Source: a virus. From it: a stretch of DNA of 29,001 bases. The notes under the pieces were generated by a model. It was not told the DNA's origin. It searched no databases and was given only the letters and a program-made list of their open reading frames with translations. Both the position numbers and the translations under genes were made by a program. This document shows, piece by piece, positions 7,856 to 16,670 of the stretch. The first letter of the stretch is position 1. The number at the start of each line of letters is the position of its first letter. The stretch is taken from the IMG/VR virus record IMGVR_UViG_3300031722_000126, positions 1 through 29,001 of that record; one strand, 5' to 3'.

Positions 7856-10800
7856 TGAAAACTAATACACAGATTTTAGATAAGAAATGGTGTTGCAATA
7901 GAACATTTAATATAGAGGGAATTGGGAACGTCACGTTCCCTCCCGGTGTATTTACAGTTAATATTGAAAAAGACACAGAGATTAAGCTATATGATGAAAT
8001 TCCAGATAATGATGAATTGACATCTACTATCGAATCTATAAAATATGCATTAGAAGCAGTAAATGAGTTATATGATGAAAAGCTAAGTAGCCAAATACAG
8101 AATGCATTTTCTTCTATTTTTAACTATAAAGGGCAGTCTAAGATTAAATTGAAGTTACCATTCAAAATTATTCTGTCAGAGGACTTCTATGGCATTAAGT
8201 TTTCTGTATTGTTAGATTTATCAAAGTTTAAATTCTCGTACAATATCGAACAGTTTATAGAAGATAAACTTAAAGCTATCGATTTTTTACAGAATGATCC
8301 AATATTGAATCCTAAAGCTTTCCCTATTACACGTTCTATAGATTCTACAACTACTCAGAAATCAGTAGAAGAAATTCTTACAGCTTTAGCGGGTAAATTG
8401 TCGACTAACGATATGTTAGAGTATGAAAAATTAGATAATGTTCAAGACTTATTAAGAAGAGCAAAAAGAGACGGTATAGATATAAGAGAAACCTTCAATA
8501 TCGGTGAAGAACTTTTGAACATGTCTGGTGAATTTACACCAACAGAAGTAGATAACATATCAGTGACAGAAGTCATTGATGAACCATGTGTAGATTGTCC
8601 AGATCGTGAAACTAATTTGACACATTTCAAACCAGAAGAAGTAAACATTATTTCTACACAATGCTGTGAGCCAGTAGAAGAATCATTAAATGAAAGTGTC
8701 GATATACCAGAATCTACAAAAGAAGACCTCCCTAATACGCCTCTTACAGACACAGACATAAGTAAGATGGTAGATACAGTACGCAAAATATCGGATGATT
8801 TAAAAAAATGTTCAGATGAAAAGGCGTTTGCTGACGCTTATAGAGAAAAACTCTATAAAATAAGAGAAGACCTGTACCCGTTATATTTATACGTTACAAA
8901 ACGAAATGAATATTTTGAATCATACGAACAGATAATATCATATCAAAATACTATAGCAAAACAATACGCTAATATAATAAAAGATTTAAGTAATATAGTA
9001 TCGATTGGAACAAAAGCTATAAAAACATTCACGAAAGATACTGGCATTAGTACATCAGATATAGACACACTTAAATTAGATCCTTCATTGAAGAATATAA
9101 ATACAGTGTTGACTAAAATTACTGATTCATCTTTAAAAACAAAATGGGGATCTGCATTTTCAACATATAATACATCCATAACAACGTATATCAACGATAT
9201 AAACACCAGTAATACGTCAATAACGGATTATTTAGCTATTATAGATAAATTAGAACATGAAAATAGCTATACACCTATACTCACAGGAACATCACTTAAT
9301 CTGCTACGAACATCAAATAGTGTAGATATTGTTAATCTGAGTGAAATTTTCAGTCCTACCGAAGATACAAATAATACAAATTATACTAATCAATCCGGTA
9401 TCAATCTAAAGAACAAAGGTAACTTTTATCTTCTGATAGACACTGAGAAGACTATTTACGATGAAATAAAAACTATTTTTGACATGATAGATGAAATAGG
9501 GAATTTCGAAGTTCTCTATAAACCATCATCTAAATTATCTAAAACGGGTACATCTACAGGAATAGTCTATAAAAATGTATGGGATAAATATGATTCTATA
9601 TCGAGAATAGATTTCTTATTCACATCCGCTGAACAGGGATATATTTCAGCTAAACCTACGACTGATCAAGTCATAAATAATGATGTAGAAAATGTAGAAG
9701 TGGATGAAAAGGTGATGACTAAGTTTCTGAGTACATTCGATGCCGAGCAAGAGATAAGATTATTGACGAAAATAGTAGAAGCAAGAAAAATAGATACTGA
9801 ATATTTTAGCAAAATAGAAACATTTGCTAAAACAGAAGCTGCCAAGACTTATCAATATGAAACATTTGCACTGTTATTTGGATTAGACAATATAACTAAA
9901 AAATTCAAAGATCAGAAAGCTAAGTATAAGGCAGAGTATGATACGATATCAAAATTTAATGCTGCATTAGGAGATAAAATAGATTCTTTGATTTCTTTTT
10001 CTAATCAGAAAAAGAAATGTTTCGAACAACAAGAACAGAATCTAAAAGATCTGTATGATACAAATGAAGAAGATACTTCATTAGCTTCACCATGTTCTGA
10101 TCCCAAAGGAATTGGACAGATGAATCCGTTAAACCCGAGCTATATAAAGAATTGTTATTGGAAAGAATATACTAAGAATTTGCAGACTGTATCATTTATG
10201 CCTATTCCCGATATAAAAAATTTCAATAAACGACTATTCAGATATTACCCTGTAGGATTACAGATTCCAGTACCAGCTATTCCAGGTGTATTGCCAACAT
10301 TACCTCTGGGTATACCTGATATACGAATAAGCATACCTCTGCCTATTCTCTGGAAGCATTTATTCACTTTAACTACACCTGCAGGTCAGTTTGTTTTGTG
10401 GATAACTTATTGTCCGCCGTTCACTGTATTTCCGTATCTAATGTTCATAGATGAAGTTCAAAATACGACATTTATTTTGACACCTAAAGGACCTACACCT
10501 GTTCCGATTAAATCGTTAGGATGGAAAGATCATTTTGAAAAATCAATAATAGAGAAGATACCGGGACTAAAAATACCAATGCCTAGTCTACCACCTGTAG
10601 ATTCAAATGTGAACAATAATCTGCCAGATACTGTAAAGTCATGGTTAGAAGAATTGAAGGGAGGAGTTAAGAAAACTATCGATCAGATCAATACTCCTAA
10701 AGATACAGTTACAGCGTCTGATCTTGAAAAGAACAAGCGTCTATTGTCATTTAAAAAGACAATGAAAACGATAATAGATAAATTAGATAAGGGCATTATA

Positions 10801-12324
10801 TCAGACGATTTCATAGAAGTCATAAAGCAGTACGTATCATTTATAGAAAATGAAGTGGCATTACGTGCTACTAAGATGATAGATTTCGAACCATTCTATG
10901 TGCCAAATTCAGTATCTAAAGCTTTACAGCTTGACGCTATAACTGAAGCAAATTCTTTGAAACAGAGAGTTTTAAAGTTACAGAAAAGTGGTATCAATTT
11001 AAACATTAATACTTTAGACTTTACTGTTATCGTTAAAGAGAAGATACTCAATATCCTTGAAACAAAATCGGGCAAGAAGATTATTTCTAACTTCGATAGA
11101 GAAATACAAGAACTGGAAAATGAAATAAAAAATAAGACTTACGGTGTATATTCTGCAGAAGAACAACACAGAAAAAGAATTATTCTAATACAGAAATATT
11201 TTTCAGAAATAATAAAGAAGATAACATCAAAAATAGTACTAAGGGACTTTGGTATAACTGAAGAAATGACATCGTTGATACCAATATTTCTGCCTTTTCC
11301 ATGTAAGAGTAATATATCGATATCGCCTATTCCATCCTGGTTGATACTTATTATCGCAGCGATCAAAAAACTGGATAGTATTGTGACATCTGACGATATG
11401 ACAATTAAGATAGATAAAGCAGTATCATCACAGTATAATTTTGCTTTACGCTTACCTTCTGCCAGAGATTTGATATCAGACATAACACAAGATGTTTTAA
11501 TACAAGTAATGAACAGTGTAAGTGTACCTGTGCCTGGATGGCCTTCAGCCGTACCATTTATCGAAAAACCGTCAATCGTAAAACAGTTAATACAAAATTC
11601 ATTAACGGATATCTTCAAGACTAAATTACGTATGCCTGCTATAGGTGGAATTACTCCTATGAAAATTGAACCTGATTCTGTAAAGAAATTGGCATCACCT
11701 GTGATAGATATTGCTGTAGAAACTGTATTCAGTATATTAATAGAAATAATTATTAAACAAATAGCTAGTGCGAATGAACAAAATAATATACAAACTATAA
11801 AGAATATACTCCAGATAACAAAATCTGTTTTAGGAACAAACATAGAAGATTTGACATCTGAAGACTTAAATGAAATAGCAACAGCATTCACGAAAAATGC
11901 AATTCTTGAAGTTGAATCATCATTAAATGATACATTACATCTTTTAGATGTGCCAAGCAAACAACTTGTATCATTTATGGCTTTATTTTCTCCTATACAA
12001 GGAATAAAATCAAGTATTCTTCTGAATAATCAGAAAGGACCTTATATCGAAATAGGAACAGATATAATACGTGCATTGATGAGTAAAAATAAGATTACTC
12101 CGAACTTTTTAACGACCCTTCTATTATGTACAACAGGTATACCCGGATGGACAATTTCATCATTGTTTAATCCATCTAGAAGTATAGAAAAGTTGCCTCC
12201 TTGGGAAAGATTATGTCTAAAAAATGCTCCGTATGTAGTTTTTTTAGATCAAATTGCAGCAACAGCACAACGAATAGGAGGATTAGGAAACAGTTATTTA
12301 GCTCCGTATTATACACCAGAATAA
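7855..12324 (+). CDS. Giant tail/baseplate-associated protein, 1,489 aa, unknown function
   Basis: The start is set at the ATG at 7855, which overlaps the spike's TGA as TGATG; a TTG one codon earlier is unnecessary. Residues 1-300 include Cys pairs (WCCN, CVDCPD, QCCEP). Residues 310-770 are charged and helix-rich with probable coiled coils. About 790-890 form a Pro-rich hydrophobic block (VPAIPGVLPTLPLGIPDI, PILWKHLFTLT), echoed near 1,140-1,175 (IPIFLPFPCKS, WLILIIAAI), 1,220-1,235 (VPVPGWPSAVPF) and 1,420-1,440 (TGIPGWTISSLF). Size would suit a tape measure, but hydrophobic Pro-rich repeats and position after the spike are not typical. A membrane-interacting, ejected or baseplate-core protein is equally possible. 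It is the last gene before the S1-like gene. Confidence 0.7.
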   Translation: MKTNTQILDKKWCCNRTFNIEGIGNVTFPPGVFTVNIEKDTEIKLYDEIPDNDELTSTIESIKYALEAVNELYDEKLSSQIQNAFSSIFNYKGQSKIKLKLPFKIILSEDFYGIKFSVLLDLSKFKFSYNIEQFIEDKLKAIDFLQNDPILNPKAFPITRSIDSTTTQKSVEEILTALAGKLSTNDMLEYEKLDNVQDLLRRAKRDGIDIRETFNIGEELLNMSGEFTPTEVDNISVTEVIDEPCVDCPDRETNLTHFKPEEVNIISTQCCEPVEESLNESVDIPESTKEDLPNTPLTDTDISKMVDTVRKISDDLKKCSDEKAFADAYREKLYKIREDLYPLYLYVTKRNEYFESYEQIISYQNTIAKQYANIIKDLSNIVSIGTKAIKTFTKDTGISTSDIDTLKLDPSLKNINTVLTKITDSSLKTKWGSAFSTYNTSITTYINDINTSNTSITDYLAIIDKLEHENSYTPILTGTSLNLLRTSNSVDIVNLSEIFSPTEDTNNTNYTNQSGINLKNKGNFYLLIDTEKTIYDEIKTIFDMIDEIGNFEVLYKPSSKLSKTGTSTGIVYKNVWDKYDSISRIDFLFTSAEQGYISAKPTTDQVINNDVENVEVDEKVMTKFLSTFDAEQEIRLLTKIVEARKIDTEYFSKIETFAKTEAAKTYQYETFALLFGLDNITKKFKDQKAKYKAEYDTISKFNAALGDKIDSLISFSNQKKKCFEQQEQNLKDLYDTNEEDTSLASPCSDPKGIGQMNPLNPSYIKNCYWKEYTKNLQTVSFMPIPDIKNFNKRLFRYYPVGLQIPVPAIPGVLPTLPLGIPDIRISIPLPILWKHLFTLTTPAGQFVLWITYCPPFTVFPYLMFIDEVQNTTFILTPKGPTPVPIKSLGWKDHFEKSIIEKIPGLKIPMPSLPPVDSNVNNNLPDTVKSWLEELKGGVKKTIDQINTPKDTVTASDLEKNKRLLSFKKTMKTIIDKLDKGIISDDFIEVIKQYVSFIENEVALRATKMIDFEPFYVPNSVSKALQLDAITEANSLKQRVLKLQKSGINLNINTLDFTVIVKEKILNILETKSGKKIISNFDREIQELENEIKNKTYGVYSAEEQHRKRIILIQKYFSEIIKKITSKIVLRDFGITEEMTSLIPIFLPFPCKSNISISPIPSWLILIIAAIKKLDSIVTSDDMTIKIDKAVSSQYNFALRLPSARDLISDITQDVLIQVMNSVSVPVPGWPSAVPFIEKPSIVKQLIQNSLTDIFKTKLRMPAIGGITPMKIEPDSVKKLASPVIDIAVETVFSILIEIIIKQIASANEQNNIQTIKNILQITKSVLGTNIEDLTSEDLNEIATAFTKNAILEVESSLNDTLHLLDVPSKQLVSFMALFSPIQGIKSSILLNNQKGPYIEIGTDIIRALMSKNKITPNFLTTLLLCTTGIPGWTISSLFNPSRSIEKLPPWERLCLKNAPYVVFLDQIAATAQRIGGLGNSYLAPYYTPE

Positions 12325-12351
12325 ATTATTAACACTTTAAACATAATTAAT

Positions 12352-13515
12352 ATGCCAAAAGCATTAGTTGAAAACAAAACAATCGTTAAACAAAATTCAA
12401 AGGATAAAATCTATTGCCATGAATCTTATACACAAGAAATGTATGACAGGTTCAATGGGATCGATATCAAACCTAAAGACGTTAAGCTTGGTCAAAGTTT
12501 AAAAGCTCTAGATTTGGAAGTCCTAAATACCGGTGAAGTTGAAATTCACACCGACGCAGGAATAGACATCTATCTTGACATGCGAAAAGAAAAGAAATAT
12601 TTCGAAGCTATTGGTATTACAGATTTCAGTATAGAAAATCTTAAGAGATTATCTAGAGAAGGAGTATTCAAATATCTGTTCAAGGAGAAAGATGAATATG
12701 TAGTCCTAAAAGGAAAAGAAGGTGCTGAAAGAGGAACATTGTATGATTCACATTTAAGTTTCGTACGAAGAGAGTTTACAAAACAGATTACTTTACAATC
12801 TAACGCATACGTAGCAAAAGTTATTTCGAAAAATCAAGGTGGTTTCTTCATTTTGGTCGGTGGAGTAGAAGCATTCTTGCCTGGATCATTAGCTGCTGCT
12901 AATAAAATCGTAAACTTCGATACCTTTATCGGTAAAGAAATTAACGTAATGGTTGAAGATTATCTACCAGCATCAGATACTTATATCTTCTCATATAAGA
13001 AATATCTAGAGAAAATCTTGCCTTCTAGAATGGCAGCATTAGATAGAACAGCTAAACACGTAGGTATTGTAACAGGAGCAAGTAAATACGGTATATTCGT
13101 AGAATTTGAAGAAATTTTCACTGGTCTTTTACATAGTACTGAAATGACTGAATCTACTCTAGAGAAATTCAGTTCTTACAAATATCGTCCAGGCGATAAA
13201 ATTGAACTATGGGTTAAAGATATTAAAGGTGACAAATTAATTCTAACAGAAATCGATCCTTCACAAAAAGTCGATGAACTTAAAACATTCAAAGATAAAG
13301 TTGAAGGAACAGTAATGTCTGTTAAAGCTTCTTCTATCAAACCTTTCGGAGTATTCTTCGAAATAGAAAAAGACTTAGTAGGTCTCTTACCAACTAAGGA
13401 ATTAAGAAAAATGGATGTTAGAGTAGAAGTAGGAGAATTTTATCCACTCTGTATATCATCAATTGAACCTGATACCGGTAAAATCTACTTATCAGCAATT
13501 AATGATTCTAAATAA
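12352..13515 (+). CDS. Ribosomal protein S1-like protein with repeated S1/OB domains
   Basis: A 387-aa protein with at least two clear S1 RNA-binding repeats and a more diverged one. They lie at about residues 151-216 (NAYVAKVISKNQGGFFILVG...EAFLPGS), 234-302 (AKHVGIVTGASKYGIFVEF...TGLLHSTEM, then RPGDKIELWVKDI) and 316-385 (VEGTVMSVKASSIKPFGVFF...VGLLPTKEL). The 'G.V......G.fV.....GllH.sem' pattern is characteristic. Residues 1-120 resemble nothing I know. Host S1 binds mRNA leaders on the 30S subunit, so a phage copy may steer ribosomes to its own A-rich, SD-less mRNAs or serve another RNA-binding role. It has a 27-nt spacer upstream without an obvious GATATATA box and is followed by a strong terminator. 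Confidence 0.85.
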   Translation: MPKALVENKTIVKQNSKDKIYCHESYTQEMYDRFNGIDIKPKDVKLGQSLKALDLEVLNTGEVEIHTDAGIDIYLDMRKEKKYFEAIGITDFSIENLKRLSREGVFKYLFKEKDEYVVLKGKEGAERGTLYDSHLSFVRREFTKQITLQSNAYVAKVISKNQGGFFILVGGVEAFLPGSLAAANKIVNFDTFIGKEINVMVEDYLPASDTYIFSYKKYLEKILPSRMAALDRTAKHVGIVTGASKYGIFVEFEEIFTGLLHSTEMTESTLEKFSSYKYRPGDKIELWVKDIKGDKLILTEIDPSQKVDELKTFKDKVEGTVMSVKASSIKPFGVFFEIEKDLVGLLPTKELRKMDVRVEVGEFYPLCISSIEPDTGKIYLSAINDSK

Positions 13516-13535
13516 TCATTTCTTATTTGACTTAA

Positions 13536-13569
13536 AAAGCCAAGGGATTTTATCCCTTGGCTTTATTTG
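13536..13569 (+). terminator. Rho-independent terminator
   Basis: A 12-13 bp perfect stem (AAAGCCAAGGGA / TCCCTTGGCTTT) with a tiny T-rich loop, followed by ATTTGTTTG. It closes the S1-like gene and stands directly before the promoter box at 13581. Confidence 0.9.
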
Positions 13570-13580
13570 TTTGTCAAGCA

Positions 13581-13590
13581 GATATATAAT
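13581..13590 (+). promoter_or_regulatory. Putative phage late promoter box GATATATAAT
   Basis: GATATATAAT lies 12 nt after the terminator and 28 nt before the ATG at 13609. It shares its core octamer with the boxes at 1659 and 16853, and has the same upstream CA as the 26364 variant. Its place between a terminator and a gene start is the evidence for promoter function. Confidence 0.6.
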
Positions 13591-13608
13591 AAGAACAAAA
13601 TAAAATGT

Positions 13609-15063
13609 ATGCAGGATAAACTTTTAAATTATAGTGCTTTATCGTCGTCTGTCGTGGGCGTAGAATATGAATTCTATAGCTTCAAGTCACCGAATATTAT
13701 AGCTAAAGAAGTAGCTAAAATATTGGGTAAGAAAGTATTGATTAGTAGAGCATCTGGAAATGTCAAAGATTCTAAATCGGCCAAATATACTGATGATGAT
13801 CTAGTAGCAAAAGTTACGACTACAGGAGCTAACGATAAGAATAAATCTGTTAGTAATGTTTCAAATGTGTTTACGCCTGAACTTCTTAGTGACAAAGAAA
13901 AAGCTAAGAAAAGCAAGTCAGAATTTGTGCCTACCGCTTCTACTTTAGTATTAAAGAGAGATTACAGCGGCGGAAGAGACATGAATGAATTAGTGACGGG
14001 CCCTCTACCATATGAAGAAGCAAGACTTACTATAATCAAAATTTTAGATTGGATACGATTAAATGGATGGACAGACAAAAGATGTTCTATGCATTTGAAC
14101 ATAAGCTTTAACCCATTTTTATCGAAATTGAAAAATGGAGTTTCACATTTGGAGCCTTTGAAAATGATCCTTTCATACGATGAAAAGTATATTTACGATA
14201 GATTTCCAAATAGAAAGAACAACGTATATGCTAAATCAGTGTATCAAATTCTTCCAGTTAATAAGTTTGTATTCCAAAGTACTGCCGATAATTTAGATCC
14301 AGCAAACTTCATCGTCCCAGATGAAAAATATTACGGCCTCAATTTTACAAAAAGAGTGCATAATTATCTAGAAGTTAGATATGTAGGAGGAAAAGATTAT
14401 GAAAAGAAAGTAAATAAAATATTAGAAGTATTAGATTATTCTATCTTAAAAATCTATAATGCATTACTTAACCCGGGAATTGATCTAACTGAAGCAGAAA
14501 AGCTAAGAGGTATGATGACTAATATGAGAAAGATAACTGAATCATTTTCAAGTCCTCAACGTTTCTTCATTGATTATCCAGCTATCAATGTACTAATCGA
14601 TATGAAAGGTAACATTGAAATAGTCAAGAGCTACTGGACAAGTTTACGTGAACAACTATTCAGTCTTATTATATCAGCTGGAGCAACAGAAGGTGTATTT
14701 AATTATGATACCGATATGTCTAAGCCTCAATTTAGATTCGGTAAACTAAAGAATGTTCATGAACTCAGAAATTTTGAAATTTTCGATAGTGAGTTTGAAG
14801 GAAGTGCATATGATTGTCTATTCTTTAGATGCAAATTACAGAATAGTAGAATAGATAATTGTTCATTAGTAGAATTTAATACAGTAGAAGATTCGACATT
14901 AGAATATTCATCATCATTAGGAACTAATACATTAGTCAACTGTTACATAAATTGTCCAGATTCCATAATCGAAGGTAGCATCAATGGTGGAGTAATAAGA
15001 AATGCTATACTTGGAGTAAGAGCAGACTTAACATCAGATGTTATGATAGTTAATCAGAAATAA
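13609..15063 (+). CDS. Putative amidoligase (GS-like COOH-NH2 ligase) with C-terminal beta-helix
   Basis: A 484-aa protein from ATG 13609. A TTG at 13567 opens the same frame but lies before the promoter box. Motifs fit the phage/bacterial amidoligase family: GVEYEF (17-22), RDYSGGRDMNELVTGPLPYE (117-136), CSMHLNIS (159-166) and NYLEVRYVGG (252-261). These correspond to the GxExE, ELvtpPL, HxNxS and hvEfR patterns of the glutamine-synthetase-like fold that uses ATP to join amine and carboxyl groups. Residues 375-480 look different: short irregular Cys/Asn/Ser-rich strands (FRCKLQNSRIDNCSL) suggesting a pentapeptide-like beta-helix. The substrate is unknown; peptide tagging of virion or wall components is possible. 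It is the first gene of its unit. Confidence 0.7.
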   Translation: MQDKLLNYSALSSSVVGVEYEFYSFKSPNIIAKEVAKILGKKVLISRASGNVKDSKSAKYTDDDLVAKVTTTGANDKNKSVSNVSNVFTPELLSDKEKAKKSKSEFVPTASTLVLKRDYSGGRDMNELVTGPLPYEEARLTIIKILDWIRLNGWTDKRCSMHLNISFNPFLSKLKNGVSHLEPLKMILSYDEKYIYDRFPNRKNNVYAKSVYQILPVNKFVFQSTADNLDPANFIVPDEKYYGLNFTKRVHNYLEVRYVGGKDYEKKVNKILEVLDYSILKIYNALLNPGIDLTEAEKLRGMMTNMRKITESFSSPQRFFIDYPAINVLIDMKGNIEIVKSYWTSLREQLFSLIISAGATEGVFNYDTDMSKPQFRFGKLKNVHELRNFEIFDSEFEGSAYDCLFFRCKLQNSRIDNCSLVEFNTVEDSTLEYSSSLGTNTLVNCYINCPDSIIEGSINGGVIRNAILGVRADLTSDVMIVNQK

Positions 15064-15071
15064 TTTTAAAT

Positions 15072-15803
15072 ATGACAAAAAATGATTTAGTACAACAAGT
15101 AATGAGAGAACTTGATAGTTCATTTGCATTGCCTGTCCAAATTCAACCAGCTGAAATTGAAAGAAATATAGAACAATGTTCAAGATGGTTCTATGAAAAT
15201 TATAGGGATTCTGTAGAAACCCAATATTATATCATAAAGTCAGATCAATTCGAAAAACCTGAATTTACTGCTAATCGTACAATAATGATGCCCGATTGTG
15301 TAATATCAGTATTTGAAGTTAAAGAAATAACTGGTGCTGGATTACTTGGGATCGTAGATAGAGATTTTGCCGATAATAAACTTATAGCTTCAGAGATTTA
15401 TTTATCACCATTCACTGGCGATAGCTTAGTACAAAGAGTAGCTCAATATCAATTCTACGATTTAGCCAAAGCATTTTTCCTTGATCTTATTCGATTTGAC
15501 TTTAATAGACGTACACGTAAATTGAAAATTCTTGGTAGAAATCCAAGAAGAGATGTATTTATACAGACATACGTTAAGATTCCAGAAGACGATCTATATG
15601 AAGATTTTTACTTTTATAGATATGTCACTGCAAAATCTAAATTGTCTCTTGCTAGACAGTTAAGCTTTTTTGATTTCAATCTTATGGGTGGTATAAAAAT
15701 TAATGTAGCAGATCTACGATCAGAAGCAAATGAAGAGATAACAAAAATAGAAGGTGAAATTGATTCACAGAATTCACCTGACTTTTTCGTTACTTGGCAC
15801 TAA
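15072..15803 (+). CDS. Virion protein, putative neck/head-tail connector
   Basis: A 243-aa protein. It opens with a helical segment (DLVQQVMRELDSSFALPVQI) and a Trp/Tyr-rich patch (CSRWFYENYRDSVETQYY). Its C-terminal half has the pattern DVFIQTYVKIPEDDLYEDFY followed by FYRYVTAKSKLSLARQLSFF and a Gly-Gly-Ile-Lys-Ile-Asn turn. I associate this block with a widespread family of virion structural proteins in large T4-like phages, possibly neck or connector proteins, but from memory only. It starts 8 nt after the amidoligase stop and is followed by a 13-nt gap. Structural role moderately likely; exact role uncertain. Confidence 0.65.
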   Translation: MTKNDLVQQVMRELDSSFALPVQIQPAEIERNIEQCSRWFYENYRDSVETQYYIIKSDQFEKPEFTANRTIMMPDCVISVFEVKEITGAGLLGIVDRDFADNKLIASEIYLSPFTGDSLVQRVAQYQFYDLAKAFFLDLIRFDFNRRTRKLKILGRNPRRDVFIQTYVKIPEDDLYEDFYFYRYVTAKSKLSLARQLSFFDFNLMGGIKINVADLRSEANEEITKIEGEIDSQNSPDFFVTWH

Positions 15804-15816
15804 TATAAAACTAATT

Positions 15817-16413
15817 ATGAAAATTTTAAACTTTATGCAATGGATAAATGAAGCTGCATCTAAACAGCATGTATATGACAAAGGATGCGTAATGTTATTC
15901 TTTGATTTCCCTGAAATGAAAGAATTACAAGAAGATATAGATGAAGACGATCTGTATACTGATCCGGAAGATGATTCATACGGTTTAGAAGATGAACCAC
16001 ATTGTACTATTCTATATGGTCTTGAACCAGAAGTAGAATTGAAAGACATAAAGGGCGTAGTAAAACAATTCACATATAGTCCATTGATAGCACATAAAGC
16101 TTCTTTGTTTAAGAACGATAAATATGATGTCCTAAAAATGGATATTGGTTACGTGAATCCAGATGAAGAAAACAGATTTTTACATGACTGTAATAAAGAA
16201 CTTAAAACTTTACCTTTTGAGTCTTCATTCCCTAATTATCATCCACATATGACTATCGCATATTTGAAATCAGGAAAGGGAGATAAATATGTTAAGCTTC
16301 TTAAAGATAAAGAATTTGAAATAGAACCTGAAAATATAGTATTCAGTGAAACGGATGGTACAAAAACACTGATTTCTATTAAAATAGTTAAGAATGACAC
16401 TATAACAAAATAA
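15817..16413 (+). CDS. 2H phosphoesterase (2'-5' RNA ligase-like) with capsid-targeting-like N terminus
   Basis: A 198-aa protein from ATG 15817. A longer frame from 15754 would overlap the previous gene and lacks support. Two H-x-T motifs, H62-C-T64 (EPHCTILYG) and H144-M-T146 (YHPHMTIAYLK), are spaced as in the 2H phosphoesterase superfamily, whose members open 2',3'-cyclic phosphates or cut 2'-5' and cyclic-oligonucleotide bonds. An acidic insertion occupies residues 36-60. The N terminus MKILNFMQWINEAASKQ resembles the T4 internal-protein leader MKTYQEFIAEA and offers an I-N-E/A prohead-protease-like site, so the protein may be packaged. Substrates could be RNA ends, NAD metabolites or immune signalling nucleotides. 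Fold confident, role open. Confidence 0.8.
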   Translation: MKILNFMQWINEAASKQHVYDKGCVMLFFDFPEMKELQEDIDEDDLYTDPEDDSYGLEDEPHCTILYGLEPEVELKDIKGVVKQFTYSPLIAHKASLFKNDKYDVLKMDIGYVNPDEENRFLHDCNKELKTLPFESSFPNYHPHMTIAYLKSGKGDKYVKLLKDKEFEIEPENIVFSETDGTKTLISIKIVKNDTITK

Positions 16414-16418
16414 ATATT

Positions 16419-16670
16419 ATGAGAACCATAAAATACAGCGAATTTAAAGCTAAGCATATGCCTCATTTAAACGAGGAAGAAAATAAAGAGGTAGATACTA
16501 TAACAGTTGACGTACCATTATTTATTCGTTTATTGGAATATGCGAAAGAGGATGCTAAAACAGACATGGACTTGCATAGAATAACAGAAAATATATTGCA
16601 ACTTTCAAAAGCTAAATCACAGTTTTCAATGAAGGATTATGCAACAATTGTGAACAAGGGGCTAAAGTAA
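16419..16670 (+). CDS. Small conserved phage protein, 83 aa
   Basis: An 83-aa acidic, helical protein. A recognisable core reads VDVPLFIRLLEYAKEDAKTD followed by MDLHRITENILQLS. I have seen similar cores in hypothetical proteins of large T4-like phages, but no function is known to me. The N terminus MRTIKYSEFKAKHMPHLNE weakly resembles the SEF/EEF leader seen on several other proteins in this window, with an L-N-E that could be a protease site. It starts 5 nt after the 2H gene. Its last 14 nt form one arm of an inverted repeat (GGGGCT) that pairs with AGCCCC in the structured stretch downstream, so the gene end may be folded into that RNA. Confidence 0.75.
   Translation: MRTIKYSEFKAKHMPHLNEEENKEVDTITVDVPLFIRLLEYAKEDAKTDMDLHRITENILQLSKAKSQFSMKDYATIVNKGLK

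Noticed and set aside
11139-11960. 273-aa ORF on the minus strand
   Set aside because: It is antisense to the giant tail gene, with Ile/Ser/Phe-rich composition typical of an antisense shadow; no other minus-strand gene is seen.
13567-13608. Upstream TTG start for the amidoligase
   Set aside because: It lies within the terminator tail and promoter box; ATG 13609 gives GVEYEF at the usual distance from the N terminus.
15754-15816. Longer start for the 2H phosphoesterase
   Set aside because: It overlaps the neck-like gene, and the internal ATG at 15817 gives the N-terminal leader shared with other proteins.
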